Shown in pieces: positions 42,890 to 56,830 of a DNA stretch of 64,000 nt. Position numbers and translations under genes: made by a program. Origin of the DNA: Dryocosmus kuriphilus (lineage: Eukaryota; Arthropoda; Insecta; Hymenoptera; Cynipidae); contig CM076192.1 of the NCBI GenBank assembly GCA_038277395.1, positions 125,871,470-125,935,469 on the forward strand. The letters are read 5' to 3'. Under the pieces are notes generated by a model. That model made no database searches, was not told the DNA's origin, and worked only from the letters and a program-made list of their open reading frames with translations. Position 1 is the first letter of the stretch, and each line of letters starts with the position of its first letter.

Positions 42890-45185
42890 CTTACGTATTT
42901 TCAAAATTCTTTAAATTCGATCAAATACATCACACAGAAGTTTTCAGATATATTCAAAAGTGTTAAGATATTAACAAAATATTACCTTCAAATTGATGAA
43001 CCAAGATAAATTATTTTTTTTTTTAAATTAAATGAATTTATGTTACAAGAAGCTATTCGCACCGGTTACAAATGCGCTCAAATGCACTTGTTAAAAAAAT
43101 TCCTAATACCGTACAAAACCAACAATTGTATGCATATCCGTAGGTGGGTTGATGGCAGGGTGTTTATATCTCCGAATATAATGAACATAATGTAATTGTT
43201 CTAACGTATTTTCAAAAAGCTTAAAATGCGCTGAAATGCACCACATAAGAGTTTCCAGATACATTCGAAAGTGTTCAGATATTAACAGAATATTACTTCC
43301 CAAAGTGATGACACAAGATAAATTATTTTTTTTGAAAATTAAATGAAATTATGTTACAAGATGCTATTCGCACCGGTTTCAAATGCGTTCAAATGCACTT
43401 GTTAAAAAAATTCCTAATACCATACAAAACCAACAATTGTATGCACATCCGTAGGTGGGTTGATGGCACGGTGTTTATATCTCCGAATATAATGAAAATA
43501 ACTAAACATTTCTTACGTATTTTCAAAATGCTTAAAATGCGCTCAATTACACCACACAAATTTTTTCAGATATATTCGAAAATGTTCAGATGTTAACAAA
43601 ATATTATTTCCCAAAGTGGTGCCCAAGATAAATTATTTTTTTTTTTAAATTAAATGAAATAATGTTACAAGAAGCTATTCGCACCGGTTTCTAATGCGCT
43701 CAAATGCACTTCGAAAAAAATTCCTAATGCCATAAAAAACCAAAAATTGTATGCACGTCCGTAGGTGGGTTGATAGCACGGTGTTCATATCTCAAATATA
43801 ATTAAAATAATGAAACTGTTCTTACGTATTTTCAAAATGCTTTAAATTCGATCAAATACACCACACAGAAGTTTTCAGATACATTCAAAGTGTTAAGATA
43901 TTAACAAAATATTACCTTTCAAAATGATGAACCAAGATAAATTATTTTTTTTTTTTAAATTAAATGAATTTATGTTACAAGGAGCTATTCGCACCGGTTA
44001 CAAATGCGCTCAAATGCACTTGTTAAAAAAATTCCTAATACCGTACAAAACCAACAATTGTATGCATATCCGTAGGTGGGTTGATGGCACGGTGTTTATA
44101 TCTCCGAATATAATGAACATAATGTAATTGTTCTAACGTATTTTCAAAAAGCTTAAATGCGCTGAATTGCACCACATAAGAGTTTCCAGATACATTCGAA
44201 AGTGTTCAGATATTAACAGAATATTACTTCCCAAAGTGATGACACAAGATAAAATTTTTTTTTTTGAAAATTAAATGAAATTATGTTACAAGATGCTATT
44301 CGCACCGGTTTCAAATGCGTTCAAATGCACTTGTTAAACAAATTCCTAATACCATACAAAACCAACATTTGTATGCACATCCGTAGGTGGGTTGATGGCA
44401 CGGTGTTTATATCTCCGAATATAATGAAAATAACTAAACATTTCTTACGTATTTTCAAAATGCTTTAATGCGCTCAATTACACCACACAGAATTTTTCAG
44501 ATATATTCGAAAATGTTCAGATGTTAACAAAATATTATTTCCCAAAGTGGTGCCCAAGATAAATTTTTTTTTTTAAATTAAATGAAATAATGTTACAAGA
44601 AGCTATTCGCACCGGTTTCTAATGCGCTCAGATGCACTTTTTGAAAAAAATTCCTAATTGCCATAAAAACCAAAAATTGTATGCACATCCGTAGGTGGGT
44701 TAATGGAACGGTGTTTATATCTCCGAATATAATTAAAATAATGAAACTGTTCTCACGTATTTTCAAAATGCTCCAAATGCGCTGAAATGCACCACATAAG
44801 AGTTTCCAGATACATTCGAAGTGTTCAGATATTACCAAAATATTACTTCCAAAAGTGATTACCCAAGATAAATGACTTTTTTTTTAAATTAAATGAAATT
44901 ATGTTACAAGATGCTATTCGCACCGGTTTCAAATGCGTTCAAATGCACTTGTTAAACAAATTCCTAATACCATACAAAACCAACAATTGTATGCACATCC
45001 GTAGGTGGGTTGATGGCACGGTGTTTATATCTCCGAATATAATGAAAATAACTAAACATTTCTTACGTATTTTCAAAATGCTTTAATGCGCTCAATTACA
45101 CCACACAGAATTTTTCAGATATATTCGAAAATGTTCAGATGTTAACAAAATATTATTTCCCAAAGTGGTGCCCAAGATAAATTTT
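42890..45185 (+). repeat. higher-order satellite block (A-B-C-A-B-C'-B), second copy
   Basis: The same variant order as at 36330-38650: A 43030, B 43340, C 43660, A 43970, B 44283, C' 44590, B 44901. The offset is 6557 bp at the first B, 6554 at the second and 6547 at the third, close to 21 monomers. Shared private changes (for example 'CATCACACAGAAG' then AGATATATTCAAAAG at the left edge, and GATGGCAGGGTG in A) mark it as a duplicate of that block. Confidence 0.8.
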
Positions 45186-46819
45186 TTTTTTTTTTAAATT
45201 AAATGAAATAATGTTACAAGAAGCTATTCGCACCGGTTTCAAATGCGCTCAAATGCACTTGTTAAAAAAATTCCTAATGCCATACAAAACCAAAAATTGT
45301 ATGCACATCCGTAGGTGGGTTAATGGAACGGTGTTTATATCTCCGAATATAATTAAAATAATGAAACTGTTCTCACGTATTTTCAAAATGCTCCAAATGC
45401 GCTGAAATGCACCACATAAGAGTTTCCAGATACATTCGAAGTGTTCAGATATTACCAAAATATTACTTCCAAAAGTGATTACCCAAGATAAATGACTTTT
45501 TTTTTAAATTAAATGAAATTATGTTACAAGATGCTATTCGCACCGGTTTCAAATGCTTCAAATGCACTTGTTAAAAAAATTCCTAATACCATACAAAACC
45601 AACAATTGTATGCACATCCGTAGGTGGGTTGATGGCACGGTGTTTATATCTCCGAATATAATGAAAATAACTAAACATTTCTTACGTATTTTCAAAATGC
45701 TTTAATGCGCTCAATTACACCACACAGAATTTTTCAGATATATTCGAAAATGTTCAGATGTTAACAAAATATTATTTCCCAAAGTGGTGCCCAAGATAAA
45801 TTTTTTTTTTTTTTAAATTAAATGAAATAATGTTACAAGAAGCTATTCGCACCGGTTTCAAATGCGCTCAAATGCACTTGTTAAAAAAATTCCTAATGCC
45901 ATACAAAACCAAAAAATTGTATGCACATCCGTAGGTGGGTTGATGGCACGGTGTTTATATCTCCGAATATAATGAAAATAACTAAACATTTCTTACGTAT
46001 TTTCAAAATGCTTTAATGCGCTCAATTACACCACACAGAATTTTTCAGATATATTCGAAAATGTTCAGATGTTAACAAAATATTATTTCCCAAAGTGGTG
46101 CCCAAGATAAATTTTTTTTTTTTAAATTAAATGAAATAATGTTACAAGAAGCTATTCGCACCGGTTTCAAATGCGCTCAAATGCACTTGTTAAAAAAATT
46201 CCTAATGCCATACAAAACAAAAATTGTATGCACATCCGTAGGTGGGTTGATGGCACGGTGTTTATATCTCCGAATATAATGAAAATAAATAAACATTTCT
46301 TACGTATTTTCAAAATGCTTTAATGCGCTCAATTACACCACACAGAATTTTTCAGATATATTCGAAAATGTTCAGATGTTAACAAAATATTATTTCCCAA
46401 AGTGGTGCCCAAGATAAATTTTTTTTTTTTTTAAATTAAATGAAATATGTTACACGAAGCTATTCGCACCGGTTTCAAATGCGCTCAAATGCACTTGTTA
46501 AAAAAATTCCTAATACCATACAAAACCAACAATTGTATGCACATCCGTAGGTGGGTTAATGGAACGGTGTTTATATCTCCGAATATAATGAACATAATGT
46601 AATTGTTCTAACGTATTTTCAAAAAGCTTAAAATGCGCTGAAATGGACCACATAAGAGTTTCCAGATACATTCGAAAGTGTTCAGATATTACCAAAATAT
46701 TACTTCCAAAAGTGATGACCCAAGATAAATTTTTTTTTTTTAAAGTAAATGAAATTATGTTACAAGAAGCTATTCGCACCGGTTTGAAATGCGCTCAAAT
46801 GCACTTGTTAAACAAATTC

Positions 46820-48060
46820 CTAATACCATACAAAACCAACAATTGTATGCACATCCGTAGGTGGGTTGATGGCACGGTGTTTATATCTCCGAATATAATG
46901 AACATAATGTAATTGTTCTAACGTATTTTCAAAAAGCTTAAAATGCGCTGAAATGGACCACATAAGAGTTTCCAGATACATTCGAAAGTGTTCAGATATT
47001 AACAGAATATTACTTCCCAAAGTGATGACACAAGATAAATTATTTTTTTTTGAAAATTAAATGAAATTATGTTACAAGATGCTATTCGCACCGGTCTCAA
47101 ATGCGCTCAAATGCACATGTTAAAAAATTCCTAATGCCATACAAAACCAACAATTGTATGCACATCCGTAGGTGGGTTGATGGCACGGTGTTTATATCTC
47201 CGAATATAATGAACATAATGTAATTGTTCTAACGTATTTTCAAAATGCTCCAAATGCGCTGAAATGCACCACATAAGAGTTTCCAGATACATTCGAAAGT
47301 GTTCAGATATTAACAAAATATTACTTCCCAAAGTGATGACACAAGATAAAATTATTTTTTTTGAAAATTAAATGAAATTATGTTACAAGATGCTATTCGC
47401 ACCGGTCTCAAATGCGCTCAAATGCACATGTTAAAAAATTCCTAATACCATACAAAACCAACAATTGTATGCACATCCGTAGGTGGGTTGATGGCACGGT
47501 GTTTATATCTCCGAATATAATGAACATAATGTAATTGTTCTAACGTATTTTCAAAAAGCTTAAAATGCGCTGAAATGGACCACATAAGAGTTTCCAGATA
47601 CATTCGAAAGTGTTCAGATATTAACAGAATATTACTTCCCAAAGTGATGACACAAGATAAATTATTTTTTTTGAAAATTAAATGAAATTATGTTACAAGA
47701 TGCTATTCGCACCGGTCTCAAATGCGCTCAAATGCACATGTTAAAAAATTCCTAATGCCATACAAAACCAACAATTGTATGCACATCCGTAGGTGGGTTG
47801 ATGGCACGGTGTTTATATCTCCGAATATAATGAACATAATGTAATTGTTCTAACGTATTTTCAAAATGCTCCAAATGCGCTGAAATGCACCACATAAGAG
47901 TTTCCAGATACATTCGAAAGTGTTCAGATATTAACAAAATATTACTTCCAAAAGTGATGACCCAAGATAAATGATTTTTTTTAAAATTAAATGAAATTAT
48001 GTTACAAGAAGCTATTCGCACCGGTTTCAAATGCGCTCAAATGCACATGTTAAAAAATTC
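46820..48060 (+). repeat. 622-bp dimer units in the satellite
   Basis: Monomers with GAAATGGACCACATAAG (46820, 47442) alternate with monomers with GAAATGCACCACATAAG and AATGCTCCAAATGCG (47131, 47752). Private 'CACCGGTCTCAAATGCGCTC' with GCACATGTTAAAA is shared by three consecutive junctions. Repeat spacing is 622 bp. Two full dimers are seen. Confidence 0.7.
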
Positions 48061-49879
48061 CTAATACCATACAAAACCAACAATTGTATGCACATCCGTA
48101 GGTGGGTTGATGGCACGGTGTTTATATCTCCGAATATAATGAAAATAATGTAATTGTTCTTACGTATTTTCAAAAATGCTTCAAATGCGCTGAAATGCAC
48201 CACATAAGAGTTTCCAGATACATTCGAAAGTGTTCAGATATTAACAAATATTACTTCCAAAAGTGATGACACAAGATAAATTATTTTTTTTGAAAATTAA
48301 ATGAAATTATGTTACAAGAAGCTATTCGCACCGGTTTCAAATGCGCTCAAATGCACTTGTTAAAAAATTCCTAATGCCATACAAAACCAACAATTGTATG
48401 CACATCCGTAGGTGGGTTGATGGCACGGTTTTTATATCTCCGAATATAATGAACATAATGTAATTGTTCTAACGTATTTTCAAAATGCTCCAAATGCGCT
48501 GAAATGCACCACATAAGAGTTTCCAGATACATTCGAAAGTGTTCAGATATTAACAGAATATTACTTCCCAAAGTGATGACACAAGATAAATTATTTTTTT
48601 TTGAAAATTAAATGAAATTATGTTACAAGAAGCTATTCGCACCGGTTCAAATGCGCTCAAATGCACTTGTTAAAAAATTCCTAATGCCATACAAAACGAA
48701 AATTGTATGCACATCCGGTAGGTGGGTTGATCGAGCACGGTGTTTATATCTCCGAATATAATGAAAATAATGAAACTGTTCTTACGTATTTTCAAAAATG
48801 CTTCAAATGCGCTGAAATGCACCACATAAGAGTTTCCAGATACATTCGAAAGTGTTCAGATATTAACAAAATATTACTTCCAAAAGTGATGACCCAAGAT
48901 AAATTATTTTTTTTAAAAATTAAATGAAATTATGTTACAAGAAGCTATTCGCACCGGTTTCAAATGCGCTCAAATGCACTTGTTAAAAAAATTCCTAAAT
49001 GCCATACAAAACCAAAAATTGTATGCACATCCGTAGGTGGGTTGATGGCACGGTGTTTATATCTCCGAATATAATGAAAATAATGAAATTTTTCTTACGT
49101 ATTTTAAAAATGCTTAAAATGCGCTAAAATGCACCACATAAGAATTCACATATAATTAACAGAGTTCCAGATACATTCGAAAGTGTTCAGATATTAACAA
49201 AATATTACTTCCAAAGTGATGACCCAAGATAAATTATTTTTTTTTAAAAATTAAATGAAATTATGTTACAAGAAGCTATTCGCACCGGTTTGAAATGCGC
49301 TCAAATGCACTTGTTAAAAAAATTCCTAATACCATACAAAACGAAAAAATTGTATGCACATCCGTAGGTGGGTTGATGGCACGGTTTTTATATCTCCGAA
49401 TATAATTAAAATAATGAAATTGTTCTTACGTATTTTAAAAATGCTTAAAATGCGCTGAAATGCACGCACAAGAGTTTCCAGATACATTCGAAAGTGTTCA
49501 GATATTAACAAAATATTACTTCCCAAAGTGATGACCCAAGATAAATTGAATTTTTTTTTAAAATTAAATGAAATTATGTTACAAGAAGCTATTCGCACCG
49601 GTTTCAAATGCGCTCAAATGCACTTGTTAAAAAATTCCTAATGCCATACAAAACCAACAATTGTATGCACATCCGTAGGTGGGTTGATGGCACGGTGTTT
49701 ATATCTCCGAATATAATTAAAATAATGAAACTGTTCTTACGTATTTTAAAAATGCTTCAAATGCGCTAAAATGCACCACACAAGAGGTTCCAGATACATT
49801 CGAAAGTGTTCAGATATTAACCAAAATATTACTTCCCAAAGTGATGACCCAAGATAAATTATTTTTTTTAAAAATTAAA

Positions 49880-52800
49880 TGAAATTATGTTACAAGAAGC
49901 TATTCGCACCGGTTGAAATGCGCTCAAATGCACTTGTTAAAAAATTCCTAATGCCATACAAAACCAACAATTGTATGCACATCCGTAGGTGGGTTGATGG
50001 CACGGTGTTTATATCTCCGAATATAATTAAAATAATGAAACTGTTCTTACGTATTTTCAAAAATGCTTCAAATGCGCTAAAATACACCACACAGAAGTTT
50101 CCAGATACATTCAAAAGTGTTCAGATATTACAAAATATTACTTCCAAAAGTGATGACCCAAGATAAATGAATTTTTTTTAAAAAATTAAATGAAATTATG
50201 TTACAAGAAGCTATTCGCACCAGTTTGAAATGCGCTCAAATGCACTTGTTAAAAAAATTCCTAATACCATACAAAACGAACAATTGTATGCACATCCGTA
50301 GGTGGGTTGATGGCACGGTTTTTATATCTCCGAATATAATTAAAATAATGAAATTGTTCTTACGTATTTTAAAAATGCTTAAAATGCGCTAAAATGCACC
50401 GCACAAGAGTTTCCAGATACATTCGAAAGTGTTCAGATATCAACAAAATATTACTTCCAAAAGTGATGACCCAAGATAAATGAATTTTTTTTAAAAATGA
50501 AATGAAATTATGTTACAAGAAGCTATTCGCACCGGTTTGAAATGCGCTCAAATGCACTTGTTAAACAAATTCCTAATACCATACAAAACGAACAATTGTA
50601 TGCACATCTGTAGGTGGGTTGATGGCACGGTTTTTATATCTCCGAATATAATAAAATAATGAAACTGTTCTTACGTATTTTAAAAAATGCTTCAAATGCG
50701 CTAAAATGCACCGCACAAGAGTTTCCAGATACATTCGAAAGTGTTCAGATATTACCAAAATATTACTTCCAAAGTGATGACCAAGATAAATAAATATTTT
50801 TTTTAAAATTGAAATGAAATTATGTTACAAGAAGCTATTCGCACCAGTTTGAAATGCGCTCAAATGCACTTGTTAAACAAATTCCTAATACCATACAAAA
50901 CGAACAATTGTATGCACATCCGTAGGTGGGTTGATGGCACGGTTTTTATATCTCCGAATATAATTAAAATAATGAAACTGTTCTTACGTATTTTAAAAAT
51001 GCTTCAAATGCGCTAAAATGCACCGCACACAAGAGGTTCCAGATACATTCGAAAGTGTTCAGATATTACCAAAATATTACTTCCAAAGTGATGACCCAAG
51101 ATAAATGAATTTTTTTTAAAATGAAATGAATGAAATTATGTTACAAGAAGCTATTCGCACCAGTTTGAAATGCGCTCAAATGCACTTGTTAAAAAAATTC
51201 CTAATACCATACAAAACGAACAATTGTATGCACATCCGTAGGTGGGTTGATGGCACGGTTTTTATATCTCCGAATATAATTAAAATAATGAAACTGTTCT
51301 TACGTATTTTAAAAATGCTTCAAATGCGCTAAAATGCACCGCACAAGAGTTTCCAGATACATTCGAAAGTGTTCAGATATTACAAAATATTACTTCCAAA
51401 GTGATGACCCAAGATAAATGAATTATTTTTTTTTTAAAATGAAATGAAATTATGTTACAAGAAGCTATTCGCACCAGTTTGAAATGCGCTCAAATGCACT
51501 TGTTAAAAAAATTCCTAATACCATACAAAACGAAAAATTGTATGCACATCCGTAGGTGGGTTGATGGCACGGTTTTTATATCTCCGAATATAATAAAATA
51601 ATGAAACTGTTCTTACGTATTTTAAAAATGCTTCAATGCGCTAAAATGCACCGCACAGAAGTTTCCAGATACATTCGAAAGTGTTCAGATATTACCAAAA
51701 TATTACTTCCAAAAGTGATGACCAAGATAAATGAATTTTTTTAAAAAATTAAATGAAATTATGTTACAAGAAAGCTATTCGCACCAGTTTGAAATGCGCT
51801 CAAATGCACTTGTTAAAAAATTCCTAATACCATACAAAACAAAAATTGTATGCACATCTGTAGGTGGGTTGATGGCACGGTTTTTATATCTCCGAATATA
51901 ATTAAAATAATGAAACTGTTCTTACGTATTTTAAAAATGCTTCAAATGCGCTCTAAAATGCACCGCACAAGAGGTTCCAGATACATTCGAAAGTGTTCAG
52001 ATATTACCAAAATATTACTTCCAAAAGTGATGACCCAAGATAAATGATTTTTTTTTTAAAATGAAATGAAATTATGTTACAAGAAGCTATTCGCACCAGT
52101 TTGAAATGCGCTCAAATGCACTTGTTAAAAAATTCTAATACCATACAAAACAAACAATTGTATGCACATCTGTAGGTGGGTTGATGGCACGGTTTTTATA
52201 TCTCCGAATATAATTAAAATAATGAAAAACTGTTCTTACGTATTTTAAAAATGCTTCAAATGCGCTCAAATGCACCGCACATACAGAGAGTTTTCAGATA
52301 CATTCAAAAGTGTTCAGATATTACAAAATATTACTTCCAAAGTGATGACCCAAGATAAATTAATTTTTTTTTTTAAAATTAAATGAAATTATGTTACAAG
52401 AAGCTATTCGCACCGGTTTGAAATGCGCTCAATGCACTTGTTGAAAAAAAATTCCTAATACCATACAAAAACAAAATTGTATGCACATCCGTAGGTGGGT
52501 TGATGGCACGGTTTTATATCTCCGAATATAATTAAAATAATGAAACTGTTCTCTTACGTGTATTTTCAAAAATGCTTCAAATGCGCTCAAATGCACCGCA
52601 CAGAAGTTTCCAGATACATTCGAAAGTGTTCAGATATTAACCAAAATATTACTTCCCAAAGTGGTGACCCAAGATAAATTGAATTTTTTTTTTAAAAAAA
52701 TTAAATGAAATTATGTTACAAGAAGCTATTCGCACCAGTTTCAAATGCGCTCAAATGCACTTGTTAAAAAAATTCCTAATACCATACAAAACAAAAAAAT

Positions 52801-54900
52801 TGTATGCATACAAAACATCCGTAGGTGGGGTTGATGGCACGGTTTTTATATCTCCGAATATAATTAAAATAATGAAACTGTTCTTACGTATTTTCAAAAT
52901 GCTTCAAATGCGCTAAAATGCACCGCACAAGAGGTTTCCAGATACATTCGAAAGTGTTCAGATATTACCAAAATATTACTTCCAAAGTGATGACCCAAGA
53001 TAAATGATTTTTTTTTTTAAAAATGAAATGAAATTATGTTACAAGAAGCTATTCGCACCAGTTTGAAATGCGCTCAAATGCACTTGTTAAAAAAATTCCT
53101 AATACCATACAAAACGAACAATTGTATGCACATCCGTAGGTGGGTTGATGGCACGGTTTTTATATCTCCGAATATAATTAAAATAATGAAAACTGTTCTT
53201 ACGTATTTTAAAAATGCTTCAAATGCGCTAAAATGCACCGCACAAGAGGTTTCCAGATACATTCGAAAGTGTTCAGATATTACCAAAATATTACTTCCAA
53301 AAGTGATGACCCAAGATAAATGAATTTTTTTTTAAAATGAAATGAAATTATGTTACAAGAAGCTATTCGCACCAGTTTGAAATGCGCTCAAATGCACTTG
53401 TTAAAAAATTCCTAATACCATACAAAACGAACAATTGTATGCACATCTGTAGGTGGGTTGATGGCACGGTTTTTATATCTCCGAATATAATTAAAATAAT
53501 GAAACTGTTCTTACGTATTTTAAAAATGCTTCAAATGCGCTAAAATGCACCGCACAAGAGGTTCCAGATACATTCGAAAGTGTTCAGATATTACCAAAAT
53601 ATTACTTCCAAAAGTGATGACCCAAGATAAATTATTTTTTTTAAAAAATGAAATGAAATTATGTTACAAGAAGCTATTCGCACCAGTTTTGAAATGCGCT
53701 CAAATGCACTTGTTAAAAAAATTCCTAATACCATACAAAACGAACAATTGTATGCACATCCGTAGGTGGGTTGATGGCACGGTTTTATATCTCCGAATAT
53801 AATTAAAATAATGAAACTGTTCTTACGTATTTTAAAAATGCTTCAAATGCGCTAAAATGCACCACACAAGAGTTTCCAGATACATTCGAAAGTGTTCAGA
53901 TATTACCAAAATATTACTTCCAAAAGTGATGACCAAGATAAATTATTTTTTTTTAAAATGAAATGAAATTATGTTACAAGAAGCTATTCGCACCGGTTTG
54001 AAATGCGCTCAAATGCACTTGTTAAAAAAATTCCTAATACCATACAAAACGAACAATTGTATGCACATCTGTGTGGGTTGATGGCACGGTTTTTATATCT
54101 CCGAATATAATTAAAATAATGAAACTGTTCTTACGTATTTTCAAAATGCTTCAAATGCGCTAAAATGCACCGCACAAGAGTTTTCCAGATACATTCGAAA
54201 GTGTTCAGATATTAACAAAATATTACTTCCAAAGTGATGACCAAGATAAATTATTTTTTTTTTAAAATTGAAATGAAATTATGTTACAAGAAGCTATTCG
54301 CACCGGTTTGAAATGCGCTCAAATGCACTTGTAAAAAAAAAAAATTCCTAATACCATACAAAACGAACAATTGTATGCACATCCGTAGGTGGGTTGATGG
54401 CACGGTTTTTATATCTCCGAATATAATGAAAATAATGAAAATTGTTCTTACGTATTTTAAAAATGCTTAAAATGCGCTAAAATGCACCGCACATAAGAGT
54501 TTCCAGATACATTCGAAAGTGTTCAGATATTACCAAAATATTACTTCCAAAGTGATGACACAAGATAAATTTTTTTTTTAAAATTAAATGAAATTATGTT
54601 ACAAGAAGCTATTCGCACCGGTTTGAAATGCGCTCAAATGCACTTGTTAAAAAAATTCCTAATACCATACAAAACGAACAATTGTATGCACATCCGTAGG
54701 TGGGTTGATGGCACGGTTTTTATATCTCCGAATATAATTGAAAATAATGAAACTGTTCTTACGTATTTTAAAAATGCTTCAAATGCGCTGAAATGCACGC
54801 ACAAGAGAGTTTCCAGATACATTCGAAAGTGTTCAGATATTACAAAATATTACTCCCAAAAGTGATGACACAAGATAAAAATTTTTTTTTTAAAATTAAA
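49880..54900 (+). repeat. satellite subfamily block with CACCAGTTTGAAATG and CACGGTTTTTATATC
   Basis: Monomers across this 5 kb share variants rare elsewhere: CACCAGTTTGAAATGCGC, AAAACGAACAATTG, CACGGTTTTTATATC (one base shorter than CACGGTGTTTATATC), TATTTTAAAAATGC and GCTAAAATGCACCGCACAAG. Minor length variants are common (T-run, CACCGCACACAAG). At both ends a few monomers combine these with neighbouring variants. Confidence 0.75.
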
Positions 54901-56589
54901 TGAAATTATGTTACAAGAAGCTATTCGCACCGGTTTGAAATGCGCTCAAATGCACTTGTTAAAAAAATTCCTAATACCATACAAACCAACAATTGTATGC
55001 ACATCCGTAGGTGGGTTGATGGCACGGTGTTTATATCTCCGAATATAATTAAAATAATGAAACTGTTCTTACGTATTTTCAAAATGCTTCAAATGCGCTG
55101 AAATGCACCACACAAGAGTTTCCAGATACATTCGAAAGTGTTCAGATATTAACAAAATATTACTTCCAAAGTGATGACCAAGATAATTATTTTTTTTTGA
55201 AAAAAATTAAATGAAATTATGTTACAAGAAGCTATTCGCACCGGTTTGAAATGCGCTCAAATGCACTTGTTAAAAAAATTCCTAATACCATACAAAACCA
55301 ACAATTGTATGCACATCCGTAGGTGGGTTGATGGCACGGTGTTTATATCTCCGAATATAATGAAAATAATGAAATTGTTCTTACGTATTTTCAAAAGGCT
55401 TAAAATGCGCTAAAATGCACCACATAAGAGTTTCCAGATACATTCGAAAGTGTTCAGATATTAACAAAATATTACTTCCCAAAGTGATGACACAAGATAA
55501 ATAAATTTTTTTTTTAAATTAAATGAATTTATGTTACAAGAAGCTATTCGCACCGGTTTGAAATGCGCTCAAATGCACTTGTTAAAAAAATTCCTAATAC
55601 CATTACAAAACCAACAATTGTATGCACATCCGTAGGTGGGTTGATGGCACGGTGTTTATATCTCCGAATATAATGAAATAATGTAATTGTTCTAACGTAT
55701 TTTCAAAAGGCTTAAAATGCGCTGAAATGCACCACATAAGAGTTTCCAGATACATTCGAAAGTGTTCAGATATTAACAAAATATTACTTCCCAAAGTGAT
55801 GACACAAGATAAATTTTTTTTTTTTAAATTAAATGAATTTATGTTACAAGAAGCTATTCGCACCGGTTTGAAATGCGCTCAAATGCACTTGTTAAAAAAA
55901 TTCCTAATACCATACAAAACCAACAATTGTATGCACATCCGTAGGTGGGTTGATGGCACGGTGTTTATATCTCCGAATATAATGAAAATAATAAAATTGT
56001 TCTTACGTATTTTCAAAATGCTTAAAATGCGCTGAAATGCACCACATAAGATTTTTCAGATACATTCGAAAGTGTTCAGATATTAACAAAATATTACTTC
56101 CCAAAGTGATGACACAAGATAAATTTTTTTTTTTTTTAAATTAAATGAAATTATGTTACAAGAAGCTATTCGCACCGGTTTGAAATGCGCTCAAATGCAC
56201 TTGTTAAAAAAATTCCTAATACCATACAAAACCAACAATTGTATGCACATCCGTAGGTGGGTTGATGGCACGGTGTTTATATCTCCGAATATAATGAAAA
56301 TAATGTAAATTGTTCTTACGTATTTTCAAAAATGCTTAAAATGCGCTAAAATGCACCACATAATTTTTTCCAGATACATTCGAAAGTGTTCAGATATTAA
56401 CAAAATATTACTTCCCAAAGTGATGACCCAAGATAAATTTTTTTTTTTTAAATTAAATGAAATTATGTTACAAGAAGCTATTCGCACCGGTTTCAAATGC
56501 GCTCAAATGCACTTGTTAAAAAAATTCCTAATACCATACAAAACCAAACAATTGTATGCACATCCGTAGGTGGGTTGATGGCACGGTGT

Positions 56590-56830
56590 TTACTAAAATT
56601 CAAGTGCACGTATTTTCAAAATGCATCCGTAATGCGCTGTTTAAATCACCACATAAGTAAGTTTATCGAAATGTGTAAGAGTTTCAGATATCTCCAAAAT
56701 ATTACTTCCAAAAGTGATTACCCAAGATAAATAATTTTTGAAAATTAAATGAAATTTGTTACAACGTATTTTCAAATGCGCTCAAAACTTGCTTCAAATT
56801 CGCTACAAAACCAACAATTGTATGCACATC
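56590..56830 (+). repeat. scrambled satellite monomer
   Basis: After CACGGTGTTTA the sequence turns into a patchwork: CTAAAATTCAAGTGCACG, 'ATGCATCCGTAATGCGCTG', 'GTTTATCGAAATGTG', 'TACAACGTATTTTCAAATGC', 'AACTTGCTTCAAATTCGC', then returns to normal order at CAAAACCAACAATTG. Pieces are satellite-derived but out of order and shortened. This could be a real rearrangement or an assembly artefact. Confidence 0.65.
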
